The notes under the pieces were generated by a model. It was not told the origin of the DNA. It made no database searches and saw only the letters and a program-made list of their open reading frames with translations. Both the position numbers and the translations under genes were made by a program. This document shows, in pieces, positions 1 through 8,945 of a stretch of 64,000 bases of DNA. Every line of letters begins with the position of its first letter. The first letter of the stretch is position 1. Source of the DNA: an uncultured Muribaculaceae bacterium (lineage in GTDB: Bacteria > Bacteroidota > Bacteroidia > Bacteroidales > Muribaculaceae); contig CAJTMM010000003.1 of the NCBI GenBank assembly GCA_910577465.1, positions 40,289 through 104,288 of the forward strand. The letters run 5' to 3'.

Positions 1-1
1 A

Positions 2-475
2 AATTTCTCGTCATCCAACAATCCATTTACGGCACGTGAAATAGAAAAAATAAACCGTAACCTCACCTCGGAGGACACTTACTATATACTGATAGGCCCT
101 GGACGCTGGGGTTCAAGCGACCCATCGCTCGGCATACCGGTAAAATGGCCGCAGATAGCTAACGCCCGTCTAATTGTGGAGTCTGCTATAGGCAACTACC
201 GCATCGAACCGAGTCAAGGTACACATTTCTTCCAGAACCTTACATCCTTCGGTGTTGGATATTTCACAATCGACTCAGGTGCCAAACAGGGTTTCTACGA
301 TGTGGATTATCTCAATTCGCTGGATGCCATATATGAATCTGATACCGTAAGAATAGTGCGGCTTCCCGCGCCATTGGCCATAGGTATTGATGGCAAAAAG
401 GGCCAGGGTGTGGTAGCGAAACCTGGGTATTCTACTGAACAGTCAATAGTACAAACCGACATAATTGAAAAATAA
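2..475 (+). CDS. PEP/pyruvate-binding domain protein (PEP synthase/PPDK family), C-terminal part
   Basis: The window opens inside this gene; the frame is open from base 2 and ends at TAA 473-475, giving the last 157 residues. The stretch GPGRWGSSDPSLGIPVKW and the following ARLIVE, GTHFFQNL and GYFTID are typical of the large Bacteroidetes proteins annotated as phosphoenolpyruvate synthase or PEP/pyruvate-binding domain protein. Family knowledge suggests an ATP-grasp enzyme acting on pyruvate or PEP, but the catalytic N-terminal parts are outside the window, so activity cannot be judged. The next gene starts 6 bases after the stop, which suggests cotranscription. Confidence 0.75.
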   Translation, partial: NFSSSNNPFTAREIEKINRNLTSEDTYYILIGPGRWGSSDPSLGIPVKWPQIANARLIVESAIGNYRIEPSQGTHFFQNLTSFGVGYFTIDSGAKQGFYDVDYLNSLDAIYESDTVRIVRLPAPLAIGIDGKKGQGVVAKPGYSTEQSIVQTDIIEK

Positions 476-481
476 ACCGAC

Positions 482-1876
482 ATGTCATTACTGTCATCAT
501 TCAAAAAAGCATTAGGATTTCCCGACGAGTACGATGAAGAACTCGACGCCATGGAATCTGACACAGATATAACTGATACGGCTTCTATAAATTCGGAGCA
601 GACTCCTAAGCAAGAAATCAGCATCGATACTACGACAGCAGTTCCGGAACACACCGACACCGAAGCTATCGCAGCCCTTCCGGGCAAAATATTCGATGCC
701 GTGATAGAGCTGTTTAATGCAACTCAGCCAGAATTTGTAAAACAATGCCTTGACACCGATGCGCAACGCAAATACATAATCGAAAATATAGACAAATCAG
801 TACGCCAACGGTTTGACGAAGAAACCGCAGCGGCTCGGCGACGCGGAGAGCAATTATGGGAAGCCGAGAAGAAACGTATGTCATCGGATCTCGACAAACT
901 GAAAAGCCAATACCACTCATTGCAGCAGCAACGCGAGGAATTCCAAAGCGCACAGCTTAGTGCGGCACGTCAGAAACGCGCCATGAACGAGCGCATCCAC
1001 GATTTGGAAAACCAAGTGAACACGCTACAGGCTGAACGCGAACAATACCAACTTGAGAATCGCAGTATGCTCAACAAACTGCGTGTGGCGGGAGTACGCA
1101 ACAGCGGTAACGGCGACACAGAAGCTGAATTGCAACGCCTTGCCGAGGAAAACGTATCGCTACAGGACAGAATCACCACACTCAACACCCGGATAGAACA
1201 GGATAAAGCAACAATAGATGAATTGCAGAAATCTTTGGCTGAACGTCCGGAAGCCGACCCTGCATTAAGCGAAGAACATCAGGCTGCAATAGCTGAAATA
1301 GAAGAACAGATAAAGCAGTTTGAGAACATAAAGAAAAAGAAAGACGCCAAGATAGCCGAGCTTCAATCTGCGGCAAAACGTACGGCAACCCACATCAATA
1401 AAATTGAGGAAGAACTTGCAGCACGAGACAGCGCTATAGAAAAATTGACTGATGAAGCCGCATCGTTGCGCAAGACCATCGAGACAAATCTCTATGCGCA
1501 AGCTACTTCCGAATCCGAGCTCAAGCAGGAAATCGAACGTCTCAAAGAGCTTATCAACGCTGCCGAGGAGAAGAAAACGGAGAAATCACGCCGTGCAACA
1601 AACAAACATAAAGCATCCATCGTTGAAGATAACGGTGAGACCACATACGAAGCCAAGAAACAACCGGAAGCGGTTGACACGAAGGAAAACGTAAGTGAGC
1701 CCACCACCGTAAGGATATCGGCAATCGATGAACTGATGGATAGCACAGATTGGTTTGTGGCGCCCGACCCGGTGCCTCTGAAAAAAGACCCTTCAGTAGA
1801 AGAGGACTTCGGATATAAGGAACCGGTAGTACGCAAGACCAATCGCGACGACGACAAGCAATTGTCACTTTGGTAA
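482..1876 (+). CDS. Coiled-coil protein of unknown function
   Basis: A 464-residue protein with no recognised enzymatic motif. The first 60 or so residues are acidic and Ser/Thr-rich and probably disordered. Residues about 65-110 look like a compact helical segment. Residues about 110-375 are Glu/Lys/Gln/Ala-rich with heptad-like spacing (repeated LQQQREE, LENQVNTLQAE, LQDRITTLNTRIEQ patterns), as expected of a long coiled coil. The last 90 residues are again charged and low in complexity, ending KQLSLW. There is no signal peptide or membrane segment, so it is probably cytoplasmic. It lies 6 bases behind the PEP/pyruvate-binding gene and 40 bases before the peptidase gene, so it is probably cotranscribed with its upstream neighbour. 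A scaffold role is possible but not shown. Confidence 0.7.
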   Translation: MSLLSSFKKALGFPDEYDEELDAMESDTDITDTASINSEQTPKQEISIDTTTAVPEHTDTEAIAALPGKIFDAVIELFNATQPEFVKQCLDTDAQRKYIIENIDKSVRQRFDEETAAARRRGEQLWEAEKKRMSSDLDKLKSQYHSLQQQREEFQSAQLSAARQKRAMNERIHDLENQVNTLQAEREQYQLENRSMLNKLRVAGVRNSGNGDTEAELQRLAEENVSLQDRITTLNTRIEQDKATIDELQKSLAERPEADPALSEEHQAAIAEIEEQIKQFENIKKKKDAKIAELQSAAKRTATHINKIEEELAARDSAIEKLTDEAASLRKTIETNLYAQATSESELKQEIERLKELINAAEEKKTEKSRRATNKHKASIVEDNGETTYEAKKQPEAVDTKENVSEPTTVRISAIDELMDSTDWFVAPDPVPLKKDPSVEEDFGYKEPVVRKTNRDDDKQLSLW

Positions 1877-1916
1877 CACATTGACCTGAATAACTTACCT
1901 CTACAAAATTCGAATC

Positions 1917-4124
1917 ATGAACATAAAGCATATATACAGCATAGTCACCCTCATAGTCTCAACCGCTTCATTGTTGCCTGCAACAGCCACGGCTGCATCC
2001 GTCAACGATTATCCGGGAATAAAGGAATACGTCGGTTCTGAACGCCTGCCCGCATCAGTAAGCCACTTCTGCTACACCGCCGACGGAACAGCTTATCTCC
2101 AACTGTCGAGCGACCATCGCCGTATCGTGAAATACGATATTAAGTCGGGTAAGGAGTTGGAAACAGTACTTGATCTTGGACATACTCGGGAAACAACCAT
2201 AAGCAATATGGATGGATTCATTCCCAGCCCCGAAGGCTCAAAGATTTTGGTGTACAAGTCAAAAGAAATGGTTTACCGCCGTTCGTTTACCGCCGAATAT
2301 TATGTCTATGAACTGCGCTCCCGTCTTCTCAAGCCGTTATCCAACGAGCATAAACGCCAACAATCACCTGTATTTTCGCCCGATGGACGAATGGTGGCTT
2401 TTGTGGCGGACAACAATGTGATATTAAAAAAACTCGACTACGGAACAGAACTCCCGGTAACCAACGACGGAGCACGCAATTCTATAATCAACGGAGTACC
2501 TGACTGGACCTATGAAGAAGAGTTTTCCACTTCATGCTCCATGACATGGTCGCCGGACAACCTCACTCTTTGCTTCCTGAAATATAACGAATCGGATGTG
2601 CCTACATTCAGTTTTCCACTCTATGAGGGTTCATGCGACCCTATGCACCAATACGCCTTATATCCCGGGGCATTCACATACAAATACCCGGTAGCAGGTC
2701 AGAAAAATTCAAAAGTCTCGCTTCATTCCTACGATGTAGAGACACGCAAGACCAAAGAACTCTCACTCCCGGACTCGAAGATAGAATACATCCCACGTAT
2801 TGAATTCGGTCACTCACCCGACCGACTTATGGTAGCCGCACTCAATCGTGCGCAGGACCGCATGGAACTTTATAGTGTGAACCCACGTACCACCATAGTA
2901 AAGTCGGTATTAGTCGAGCAATGGGATGCTTGGCTCAACCCCGCTACCTACGAGGATATACGGTATTTCCCCGATTTCTTCGTGGTATCATCATGCCGTT
3001 CGGGTTACCAGCATCTATACCAATATTCTTATGCCGGCTCCATGCAACGCCAGATTACATCAGGAGAATATGATGTAGACCAATACTATGGATTCGACAC
3101 ACGCAACCAGTGCCACTACTACCGTTCTACGGCAACCGGAGCTATAAACCGCGCCATTTACCGCATTGACGGCAAAAACAAAATCACATGCATGTCGCCC
3201 GAACAAGGTTATGCCACAGCATCCTTTAGCCCCGGCATGGACTTCTTCGTGATGAATTACAGCTCTGCCACCACGGCTCCGACATACACCCTACACTCTG
3301 CACCTAACGGTAAGGAAGTGCGTGTGCTTGAAAACAACTCATCCTACAGATCGAAATGGGCGGACGCCCCTGTGCGTGAATTCTTCACCATGCAATCTCA
3401 TGGCAATACCCTCAACGGATATATCATCAAACCGTCAAGCTTCAATTCCTCCAAGAAGTATCCGGTAGTTATGTACCAATACAGCGGTCCGGGCTCTCAG
3501 GAAGTACTCAACAAATGGAGCATTGGCTGGGAAAACTACTTTGCCAAGGTAGGATATATAGTAATATGCGTCGACGGACGCGGTACCGGTGGACGCGGCC
3601 GCGCATTCAGTGATGTCGTCTACAAATGCCTTGGCAAATATGAATCCATAGACCAGATTGCGGCAGCCGAATATGCGGCTAAGTTGCCTTACGTCGATGC
3701 TGCACGCATAGCTATATACGGATGGAGCTATGGTGGTTATGAAGCCATTATGGCAGCATCTCAACCCAATGCTCCTTATGCGGCAGCTATAGCTGTAGCC
3801 CCGGTAACAGACTGGCGCTACTACGATACCGTCTACGCCGAACGTTACATGCTCACGCCGCAGGAGAATGAGGAAGGTTACGACCAATCATCGGCTATGC
3901 AGCATATTGCCGACCGCCGGTGTCCTCTTCTTATCATGAGCGGCACAGCCGATGACAACGTACACCTGTTCAATACCATACAATATGTATCAGAAACCGA
4001 GTCACATGGAAAATGGTGCGATATGCTGTTGTTCCCCAACATGAATCACTCCATCAACGGATGCAACTCACGTGAAGTGGTATTCGCGCGCATGCTTGAT
4101 TACCTTGGACGAAACATGAAATAA
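1917..4124 (+). CDS. Secreted S9 family dipeptidyl peptidase (DPP IV-like)
   Basis: A 735-residue serine peptidase of the prolyl oligopeptidase superfamily, probably releasing dipeptides (often X-Pro) from peptides in the periplasm. Residues 1-26 form a signal peptide ending ATATA. Residues about 30-480 match the beta-propeller domain, with the DPP IV Glu motif DWTYEEEF at 196-203, which binds the substrate N-terminus. The alpha/beta-hydrolase domain follows, with the nucleophile in GWSYGG (Ser604), Asp679 in GTADDNVH and His711 in MNHSINGC; the Asp-His spacing of 32 equals that of human DPP IV. Length fits the family. Prolyl tripeptidyl peptidase is a close relative and cannot be excluded. 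It sits in a run of plus-strand genes after the coiled-coil protein, 40 bases downstream of it. Confidence 0.9.
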   Translation: MNIKHIYSIVTLIVSTASLLPATATAASVNDYPGIKEYVGSERLPASVSHFCYTADGTAYLQLSSDHRRIVKYDIKSGKELETVLDLGHTRETTISNMDGFIPSPEGSKILVYKSKEMVYRRSFTAEYYVYELRSRLLKPLSNEHKRQQSPVFSPDGRMVAFVADNNVILKKLDYGTELPVTNDGARNSIINGVPDWTYEEEFSTSCSMTWSPDNLTLCFLKYNESDVPTFSFPLYEGSCDPMHQYALYPGAFTYKYPVAGQKNSKVSLHSYDVETRKTKELSLPDSKIEYIPRIEFGHSPDRLMVAALNRAQDRMELYSVNPRTTIVKSVLVEQWDAWLNPATYEDIRYFPDFFVVSSCRSGYQHLYQYSYAGSMQRQITSGEYDVDQYYGFDTRNQCHYYRSTATGAINRAIYRIDGKNKITCMSPEQGYATASFSPGMDFFVMNYSSATTAPTYTLHSAPNGKEVRVLENNSSYRSKWADAPVREFFTMQSHGNTLNGYIIKPSSFNSSKKYPVVMYQYSGPGSQEVLNKWSIGWENYFAKVGYIVICVDGRGTGGRGRAFSDVVYKCLGKYESIDQIAAAEYAAKLPYVDAARIAIYGWSYGGYEAIMAASQPNAPYAAAIAVAPVTDWRYYDTVYAERYMLTPQENEEGYDQSSAMQHIADRRCPLLIMSGTADDNVHLFNTIQYVSETESHGKWCDMLLFPNMNHSINGCNSREVVFARMLDYLGRNMK

Positions 4125-4143
4125 GCAGAAGACATCATAACGC

Positions 4144-5487
4144 ATGAAACAACGCAGGCTTGATAACGGCAAAGGCATATTCCTACTGTGGCTCAATTGG
4201 GTCTTGGGAAGTGGCACAGTGACCCTATTGGTCATACTGTCACTTTGGATCAAACCATTGTACCTTCCGTTCGTAGCATTTGGCATGCAGCTTATCCTGT
4301 TTGCACTAATACGACGCAACCGCGAAGCCCGTCTGCCTATATGTTATCTGTTTCCGTTCATCATATCGCGTGTACTATTCTGGAGCGCGGTAGTAATGCT
4401 GATACTCAATGGTCTATATTCCCGATGGATTATCCATTACGTATTTGACCCTGCAACAATCAATGCCGAAATACCATTCATCTGCCAATTGATTGTTGGT
4501 CCCGTCACCATGCTCCTGTGCTTGTGGGCAACCTTCAACAAACGCAACCTAAGTTTCTGCCGGGACTGCAAAATGCGCCACGGAACGCCTGCCGAACGGG
4601 GATTTCTCGGTAAGATTTTCACTCAGGAAGGACAATATCAGGTCAGATTCATGCTATTGATAGCCACTATCCGCTCCGCAATCGGATGGGGATATTATGC
4701 CCTGATGTACGTAAACACCAATCTCAATACACCTGACCGATTCGTATTTTTCTGGGGTCCGGCATTGATTTGGCTTGCTGCTGCCGGCTACTTAGGGTTA
4801 AGATACTTGGGTATTTGGGGATATTACCGCCAGAATGTCGAGGGAAGTGCCGAACGTCTCGGCTCATACACGCTGATTCGATATATCATGATATGGGACA
4901 ACTACATCTGCCTTAGATTGCCCGAAACAGACTCCGACAAAATGATTTTGATTCAGAACGACACCCGACTCGACATCCCTATCCATACATCAATACACAA
5001 ACGCGAGACATTGAGCCAATACGATGCTACACTATTCTTCGGTGACCTTTCACACATCAAGAATGCCGACGTACGGCTCATGTATAAGAACATCAGTGGA
5101 AATGCCGACTGCAACATATTCCACTACCTGTGCTTTCTTAACGATGAGGAGAAAAACAAATTCTCTGCCGCTAACCCCGACTGCCGATGGTACTCACTGC
5201 TTGAAATACAGAAAATAATCAATACAGGCAAATGCAATCCTTTGTTCAGTGCTGAGATAACACGGCTTTACGCAATAGCCATGGCATGGAAAACATATAC
5301 CCGCGATGGTAAGCGCCGATACAAAATAAAGCATTACAAGCCCACATTCCGTGTACGCGATATCAAAGATTGGGACGTGGATTACAACGATCCGCAATGG
5401 TTGTACATATCATCCAACAACGAGGATGTACCGCTATTTAACCTACGCCGCTTCTGGCGCAAATACGTCAATGGAATAGGTGACTAA
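4144..5487 (+). CDS. Six-helix membrane protein of unknown function
   Basis: A 447-residue protein that I do not recognise. The N-terminal half has about six hydrophobic segments (roughly residues 15-37, 38-57, 68-90, 108-128, 163-185 and 198-222), so it is an inner-membrane protein. Between the fourth and fifth is a short Cys pair, FCRDCKMRHG, like half a zinc site. The C-terminal half (about 230-447) is soluble, with many Tyr, Trp and Arg residues and the segment NDPQWLYISSNNEDVPLFNL near the end. The gene starts 19 bases after the peptidase stop and ends 29 bases before miaA, so it probably belongs to the same transcript. No function is proposed. Confidence 0.65.
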   Translation: MKQRRLDNGKGIFLLWLNWVLGSGTVTLLVILSLWIKPLYLPFVAFGMQLILFALIRRNREARLPICYLFPFIISRVLFWSAVVMLILNGLYSRWIIHYVFDPATINAEIPFICQLIVGPVTMLLCLWATFNKRNLSFCRDCKMRHGTPAERGFLGKIFTQEGQYQVRFMLLIATIRSAIGWGYYALMYVNTNLNTPDRFVFFWGPALIWLAAAGYLGLRYLGIWGYYRQNVEGSAERLGSYTLIRYIMIWDNYICLRLPETDSDKMILIQNDTRLDIPIHTSIHKRETLSQYDATLFFGDLSHIKNADVRLMYKNISGNADCNIFHYLCFLNDEEKNKFSAANPDCRWYSLLEIQKIINTGKCNPLFSAEITRLYAIAMAWKTYTRDGKRRYKIKHYKPTFRVRDIKDWDVDYNDPQWLYISSNNEDVPLFNLRRFWRKYVNGIGD

Positions 5488-5516
5488 ATCATTTAGAACT
5501 ATCATAAACCGTACAG

Positions 5517-6425
5517 ATGAGTCTACTCGTTATCACAGGCCCCACCGCATCAGGCAAAACATCGAGAGCCATTGATATAGCCCGTGCCACAGACGGGGAA
5601 ATCATCAGTGCCGACTCCCGGCAGATATACCGTGGAATGAATCTGGGTACCGGTAAGGACCTGCACGAGTATGGCAATGTGCCATATCACATGATTGACA
5701 TCTGCGACGCCGGATACAAATACAATCTCTTTGAGTACCTGCGTGACGAGCAGATTGCCCGAACGGAGATTGAGTCCCGCGGACGCCAACCTATATTATG
5801 CGGTGGTACGGGACTATACGTAGAGTCAGTTCTGAAAGGACTTGCGCTCCCTCCGGTGCCGGAAAATAAGGAACTGCGTGCCCGGCTTGCCCACATATCG
5901 CTCCCGGAACTTACCGATATGCTTGCATCGATGAAGACCCTTCACAATACCACCGACGTCGATTCCTGCAAACGCGCCATACGTGCCATAGAGATTGCGC
6001 AATACTACCATGAGCACCCCGATGCCGCTGCTCAGGCAACACCGCATCCGCTCACCGATGCCGTGACAATAGGGGTAAGCATAGACCGCGACAGTCGACG
6101 TGCCCGTATCACCGCCCGGTTGGCTCAACGTCTCGACGACGGCATGATTGACGAAGTAAAAGGTTTGCTCGATTCAGGTATCTCTGCTGAAGACCTTATA
6201 TATTACGGACTCGAATACAAATTCATAACACGATATCTCACCGGGCAGCTAACACGGCAGGAAATGGTTGAGCAACTTGAAACGGCAATACATCAATTTG
6301 CCAAACGCCAGATGACATGGTTCCGCGGAATGGAACGTCGCGGATTCCCTATTCACTGGCTTGACTGGGATATGCCACGCGATGAATTTGTCGATGCGGT
6401 AATGCAACTCATGAACCGCCCATGA
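5517..6425 (+). CDS. miaA: tRNA dimethylallyltransferase
   Basis: MiaA transfers the dimethylallyl group from DMAPP to N6 of adenosine 37 in tRNAs that read codons starting with U. The 302-residue length is normal. Visible are the P-loop GPTASGKT at residues 8-15, the ISADSRQIYRGM segment, the GGTGLY motif near residue 100 and the late FAKRQMTWFR motif. The segment after GTGK (DLHEYGNVPYHMIDI) differs from the usual TAKP...VPHHLID form, so this may be the second MiaA type that some Bacteroidetes carry; that is inference. It lies in a tightly spaced gene row, 29 bases after the membrane protein, and its stop overlaps a possible ATG of the next gene (ATGA at 6422). Confidence 0.92.
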   Translation: MSLLVITGPTASGKTSRAIDIARATDGEIISADSRQIYRGMNLGTGKDLHEYGNVPYHMIDICDAGYKYNLFEYLRDEQIARTEIESRGRQPILCGGTGLYVESVLKGLALPPVPENKELRARLAHISLPELTDMLASMKTLHNTTDVDSCKRAIRAIEIAQYYHEHPDAAAQATPHPLTDAVTIGVSIDRDSRRARITARLAQRLDDGMIDEVKGLLDSGISAEDLIYYGLEYKFITRYLTGQLTRQEMVEQLETAIHQFAKRQMTWFRGMERRGFPIHWLDWDMPRDEFVDAVMQLMNRP

Positions 6426-6445
6426 TTCACCCATATCCATACGCC

Positions 6446-7456
6446 ATGAAAAACATCGCCGTACCATTATGCCTGATTATGGTTTTCGCGTGCTCTCCCA
6501 ATGCCGCAGCGACCGACATACCCGAACGCACATATCATGACCACATACGTCAGATATGCGACACCACGATACTGCTCAACGGCAGCGATACCGAAGCCAA
6601 ATACAAAGCCATAGAGATGCGCGGGCGTGTCAATGTCACCGAATGCCAAGGGCTGTCGCCGGAATATCTCGGAGTGATATGGGGAGCCGAGTCAGCCAAC
6701 GATTACTATTCGGCCGTGCTCCAATGCGGTAACGACGCATACAACCATTTCATTGAAGCCCCTTACGTACTCCTGAAAGCCACACATCACACCCCCGACA
6801 GTATAGTTGAGATAGGGCAATGGAAAATTAAATCCAATATCGCATACGGCAAAAAGGACAATACCATAGCGGTGGAACTCAACGCAGCAAACAATTCCGT
6901 AAAATTATTGGCGGGCAACAAATCATTGCATCTCATCCACCAATTCACATCGACCGTCAATCCCACCCTCGGTTATTCGGGAGTCACCACATGCGGCTGC
7001 GCCGATATTTCCCTATTGGTCACAGAACATGAACCGGACCTTGCAGCTTCCCTCACCACTCATTGGACCTTACATGATATAGACGATTACCTGTCATCGG
7101 CATCCCATAACGGCATCGAAGGTTTCTGGAAATATCTCGACCGCGACAATGACGAACGTTACTGCCGACTTGGGGGCAAATATACCGTAGCGATTATTAA
7201 AAGCGGCGACGGATACGATATTCTATTCATTGACGGAGCACAGACAAACTCACCTCTATGGCACGCCGGCATGAAAAAAGGCCACCTCACACCTACCATA
7301 TTTGAAAATCACTACGACCTCACATGGTTTGACGCAACATTCCGTCCGGCATCAGATGAGTGCAATGCCACCATCGAACAAAACGCCATCCTGACTCTGA
7401 ATTTTCCGTTGCTTAAATCCTCTATCAGGCTATCTAAGATGCCGACGGGTAAGTGA
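6446..7456 (+). CDS. Exported protein of unknown function, possible lipoprotein
   Basis: A 336-residue protein from ATG 6446. An ATG at 6422 overlapping the miaA stop would add 8 residues, but the later start gives a clean signal sequence (MKNIAVPLCLIMVFAC) with Cys16 in a lipobox-like position. The mature part has several Cys residues (CDTT, TECQG, QCGND, TTCGCAD) and mixed beta-type sequence with no family I recognise. It follows miaA directly and is probably the last gene of the 482-7456 row. Its 3' end overlaps the convergent PepSY-like gene by 23 bases, with no terminator hairpin between them. Confidence 0.65.
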   Translation: MKNIAVPLCLIMVFACSPNAAATDIPERTYHDHIRQICDTTILLNGSDTEAKYKAIEMRGRVNVTECQGLSPEYLGVIWGAESANDYYSAVLQCGNDAYNHFIEAPYVLLKATHHTPDSIVEIGQWKIKSNIAYGKKDNTIAVELNAANNSVKLLAGNKSLHLIHQFTSTVNPTLGYSGVTTCGCADISLLVTEHEPDLAASLTTHWTLHDIDDYLSSASHNGIEGFWKYLDRDNDERYCRLGGKYTVAIIKSGDGYDILFIDGAQTNSPLWHAGMKKGHLTPTIFENHYDLTWFDATFRPASDECNATIEQNAILTLNFPLLKSSIRLSKMPTGK

Positions 7457-7868
7457 TAGTGCCGGTGTCATCATCGTACGTAATTGCCGAATTCAGAAAT
7501 TCCACATTGATTATATTAGCCGAACGGCTCACTCTGAACACACCGTTTACACTTTCCATCGATTCTATATAGTCATACAGCGTCGACGGCAACTTATCGA
7601 ACAGGAAATTCTGCGGCAGCACAGTACCATTGCCATTGACATCGATCCATTCATAATTACGGTCAAACGTCAGCGTGGCTCCATTCTTGATTTTCACCAC
7701 CGAGCCATTGTTAATTTCCGTATAGCTCTGCACCTCTCCGTATGGGAAGTATTCCGAAACAAACGAACTTATACTACGGGGCAACTCATCCCATGCATTA
7801 TTGCCGCACGCACCCATCATTATTATCACTACAAACAGTGCTAAAGAAGTTAAAGTATTGCGCTTCAT
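7434..7868 (-). CDS. PepSY-like (DUF2874-type) lipoprotein
   Basis: A 144-residue lipoprotein. The signal sequence ends MMGAC with the lipidated Cys at residue 21. The mature part contains two repeats of the small PepSY-like fold: the LPRSISSFVSEYFPYGEVQSYTE segment followed by a KIKNGATLTFDRNYEWIDVNG strand pair, then LPSTLYDYIES in the second half. This pattern is that of the putative beta-lactamase-inhibitor-like PepSY-like family of Bacteroidetes; the name comes from fold similarity and inhibition should not be assumed. It is a single gene on the minus strand, overlapping the end of the convergent upstream gene by 23 bases. Confidence 0.8.
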   Translation of the reverse strand: MKRNTLTSLALFVVIIMMGACGNNAWDELPRSISSFVSEYFPYGEVQSYTEINNGSVVKIKNGATLTFDRNYEWIDVNGNGTVLPQNFLFDKLPSTLYDYIESMESVNGVFRVSRSANIINVEFLNSAITYDDDTGTITYPSAS

Positions 7869-7920
7869 AATCCCGAAATATTTAATGAATGTTACAATTC
7901 TATAACAAACACAACCGTAC

Positions 7921-7951
7921 TTGGTTCACTCATTAACCATTGCTAAATTTG
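7921..7951 (+). promoter_or_regulatory. Bacteroidetes-type promoter of the TPR gene
   Basis: TTGG at 7921-7924 is followed by 19 bases and then TAAATTTG at 7944-7951, a good match to the -33/-7 consensus. The ATG of the gene begins only 4 bases after the -7 element, so transcription would start at or next to the start codon. Confidence 0.75.
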
Positions 7952-7955
7952 TGCC

Positions 7956-8780
7956 ATGCGACACATTTTCACAACCATAATATTATCCGTTTTCACCATT
8001 TTCAGCATTGGCGCAGCCAACCCTTCCGACGAATACTTTTCCCTCATGGGACAAGCCGACAAAGCCATAAAAGATGGCAAATGGGAAGAAGCCGAGAAAC
8101 ATCTCAAACACGCCATGAGCATAGAACCGGGCAATCCATCCAACGTATTGCTGATGTCAAATCTCGGTATGGTACAATACTACGACGGACGCGATGCCGA
8201 AGCCCTCGGCACCCTCAATTCAGCCCACATAATGGCTCCATCATCCGTTACCGTACTACAGAACAGAGCCAAGATACTAACCGCACTCGGACGCATTTCC
8301 GAAGCCGAAGCCGACTATCAGACTATCATCTCATTGGATTCCACCCTCATTGAACCCCGCTTTTATAAAGCCATGATTACATTGGGTACCAACAACTTAA
8401 CCGCAGTGGAGCAAGAAATATCCACAATGCAACGTATCGACCCGGCACACAGGCTCACATATCTCGCTCAGGCAACACGGCTCACACACATCGGAAAATA
8501 TTCCGAAGCCATAACTCCACTAAGCAAACTCATCGAACTCTCTCCCGAATCATCCTACTACGGCAGCCGGGCACTGTGCCACCTCATGACATCACAGCTA
8601 CCGGAAGCCGCCGACGACATAGCCCGAGGTCTCGAACTCGACCCCACCGACGGAGAGTTATACCTCTACCGTGCCATGCTCAACAAGATGCGTTACCGTC
8701 AAGCCGACGCGCAAGCCGATGGCGAGAAAGCCATCAAATTCGGCGTGCCTTCCGACCGCGTAAAAGCCATATTGAAATAA
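7956..8780 (+). CDS. Exported tetratricopeptide repeat protein
   Basis: A 274-residue protein with a signal peptide (MRHIFTTIILSVFTIFSIGAA, residues 1-21) and several tetratricopeptide repeats. Visible repeats include KAIKDGKWEEAEKHLKHAMSIEPGN, VLQNRAKILTALGRISEAEADY and the C-terminal LYLYRAMLNKMRYRQADAQAD. Such repeats mediate protein-protein contact; the partner is unknown. The signal peptide requires the first Met, and that codon lies 4 bases from the -7 promoter element, so the mRNA may be leaderless. The gene stands alone with no clear terminator behind it. Confidence 0.85.
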   Translation: MRHIFTTIILSVFTIFSIGAANPSDEYFSLMGQADKAIKDGKWEEAEKHLKHAMSIEPGNPSNVLLMSNLGMVQYYDGRDAEALGTLNSAHIMAPSSVTVLQNRAKILTALGRISEAEADYQTIISLDSTLIEPRFYKAMITLGTNNLTAVEQEISTMQRIDPAHRLTYLAQATRLTHIGKYSEAITPLSKLIELSPESSYYGSRALCHLMTSQLPEAADDIARGLELDPTDGELYLYRAMLNKMRYRQADAQADGEKAIKFGVPSDRVKAILK

Positions 8781-8833
8781 CCTCAACCCACACTCCGAAA
8801 AACATAAAAAGCATTATAAAACCTTATTATACG

Positions 8834-8885
8834 TACCTTTGTTATAGGATAAAACATGATTATTGCAAATAATTTCGTAAATTTG
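8834..8885 (+). promoter_or_regulatory. Two -7 elements before the winged-helix gene
   Basis: TACCTTTG at 8834-8841 and TAAATTTG at 8878-8885 both match the -7 consensus. Neither has a good TTTG at the expected distance upstream. The first would give a leader of about 100 bases, the second about 55. Which one is used cannot be told from sequence. Confidence 0.5.
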
Positions 8886-8945
8886 CAGCACAAACACATA
8901 AATACACTAAACAATTTGTCTAACAAACTTAATATTTTAAACACA

